DNA from: an uncultured Atopobium sp. | Lineage (GTDB): Bacteria; Actinomycetota; Coriobacteriia; Coriobacteriales; Atopobiaceae | NCBI GenBank assembly: GCA_916720015.1 | Contig: CAKAPZ010000068.1 | Location: 1-5,662 of the forward strand | Length of the DNA: 5,662 nt | Direction of reading: 5' to 3' | Shown here: positions 5,595 to 5,662 of the stretch, in pieces | How positions within the stretch are numbered: the stretch's first letter is position 1 | Layout of the letters: each line of letters opens with the position of its first letter | The notes under the pieces: model-generated | What the model saw: only the letters and a program-made list of their open reading frames with translations | Told to the model about the DNA's origin: nothing | Database searches by the model: none | Position numbers and translations under genes: made by a program

Positions 5595-5662
5595 TTTCTC
5601 GCTGTTTGTGCCACATACATTTTTAGCTAATTGATACAGGTCTACAGAGCATGCAACCTAGT

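Noticed and set aside
5505..5662. Right-hand non-coding stretch examined for a tRNA, attachment site or insertion sequence end
   Set aside because: No cloverleaf, terminal inverted repeat or target duplication is visible. Only the palindromic promoter region and short ATGTA repeats stand out.
1..5662. Search for CRISPR arrays, toxin-antitoxin pairs, phage or defence genes
   Set aside because: No regular repeat-spacer pattern, small paired frames or recognisable defence domains. A lone methyltransferase with no restriction partner or DNA-methylation motif (NPPY/DPPY or PC) is not evidence for restriction-modification.

Overview
The window looks like ordinary chromosomal DNA from a low-to-mid GC, Gram-positive-type bacterium. 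A member of the Coriobacteriia near Atopobium/Lancefieldella is my best guess. It rests on moderate GC, GGGAG/GGGGAG-type ribosome binding sites, use of a TTG start and the overall protein style. No rRNA or other marker is present, so the assignment is tentative.

Layout. Positions 1-3719 hold four minus-strand genes, listed here in order of transcription. First is an M20 family metallopeptidase of the carboxypeptidase S/PM20D1 type (3719-2322). Next comes a CDP-alcohol phosphatidyltransferase, probably PgsA (start probably the TTG at 2255, end 1524). Then there is a secreted serine D-Ala-D-Ala carboxypeptidase (1511-288). Last is the N-terminal part of a GcvT-like, folate-binding-fold protein (288 to beyond the left edge). 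The last three are tightly packed: 12 nt separates pgsA from the carboxypeptidase, and a TAATG overlap joins the carboxypeptidase to the GcvT-like gene. They form a probable operon that joins membrane phospholipid synthesis and peptidoglycan trimming to a folate-type protein. The peptidase may be co-transcribed, but a candidate promoter lies in the 66-nt gap before the pgsA start.

A 127-nt divergent intergenic region (3720-3846) carries an extended -10 promoter for a plus-strand Cof-type HAD hydrolase (3847-4737). It also has a pair of direct repeats spaced one helical turn apart. The hydrolase converges, with only 2 nt between stop codons, on a minus-strand class I SAM-dependent methyltransferase (5504-4740). 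The methyltransferase gene and its upstream region are clearly AT-richer (about 38% and 34% GC by hand count) than the rest, which suggests separate acquisition. Its upstream region holds a perfect 16-bp palindrome overlapping a consensus TATAAT, a good candidate for a repressor-controlled promoter.

I see no mobile element genes, CRISPR array, tRNA or rRNA, and no clearly novel multi-gene system. The most interesting observations are a GC-rich patch (about 63%) across the catalytic core of the peptidase gene, the foreign-looking methyltransferase with its palindromic promoter, and several start-site and motif oddities.
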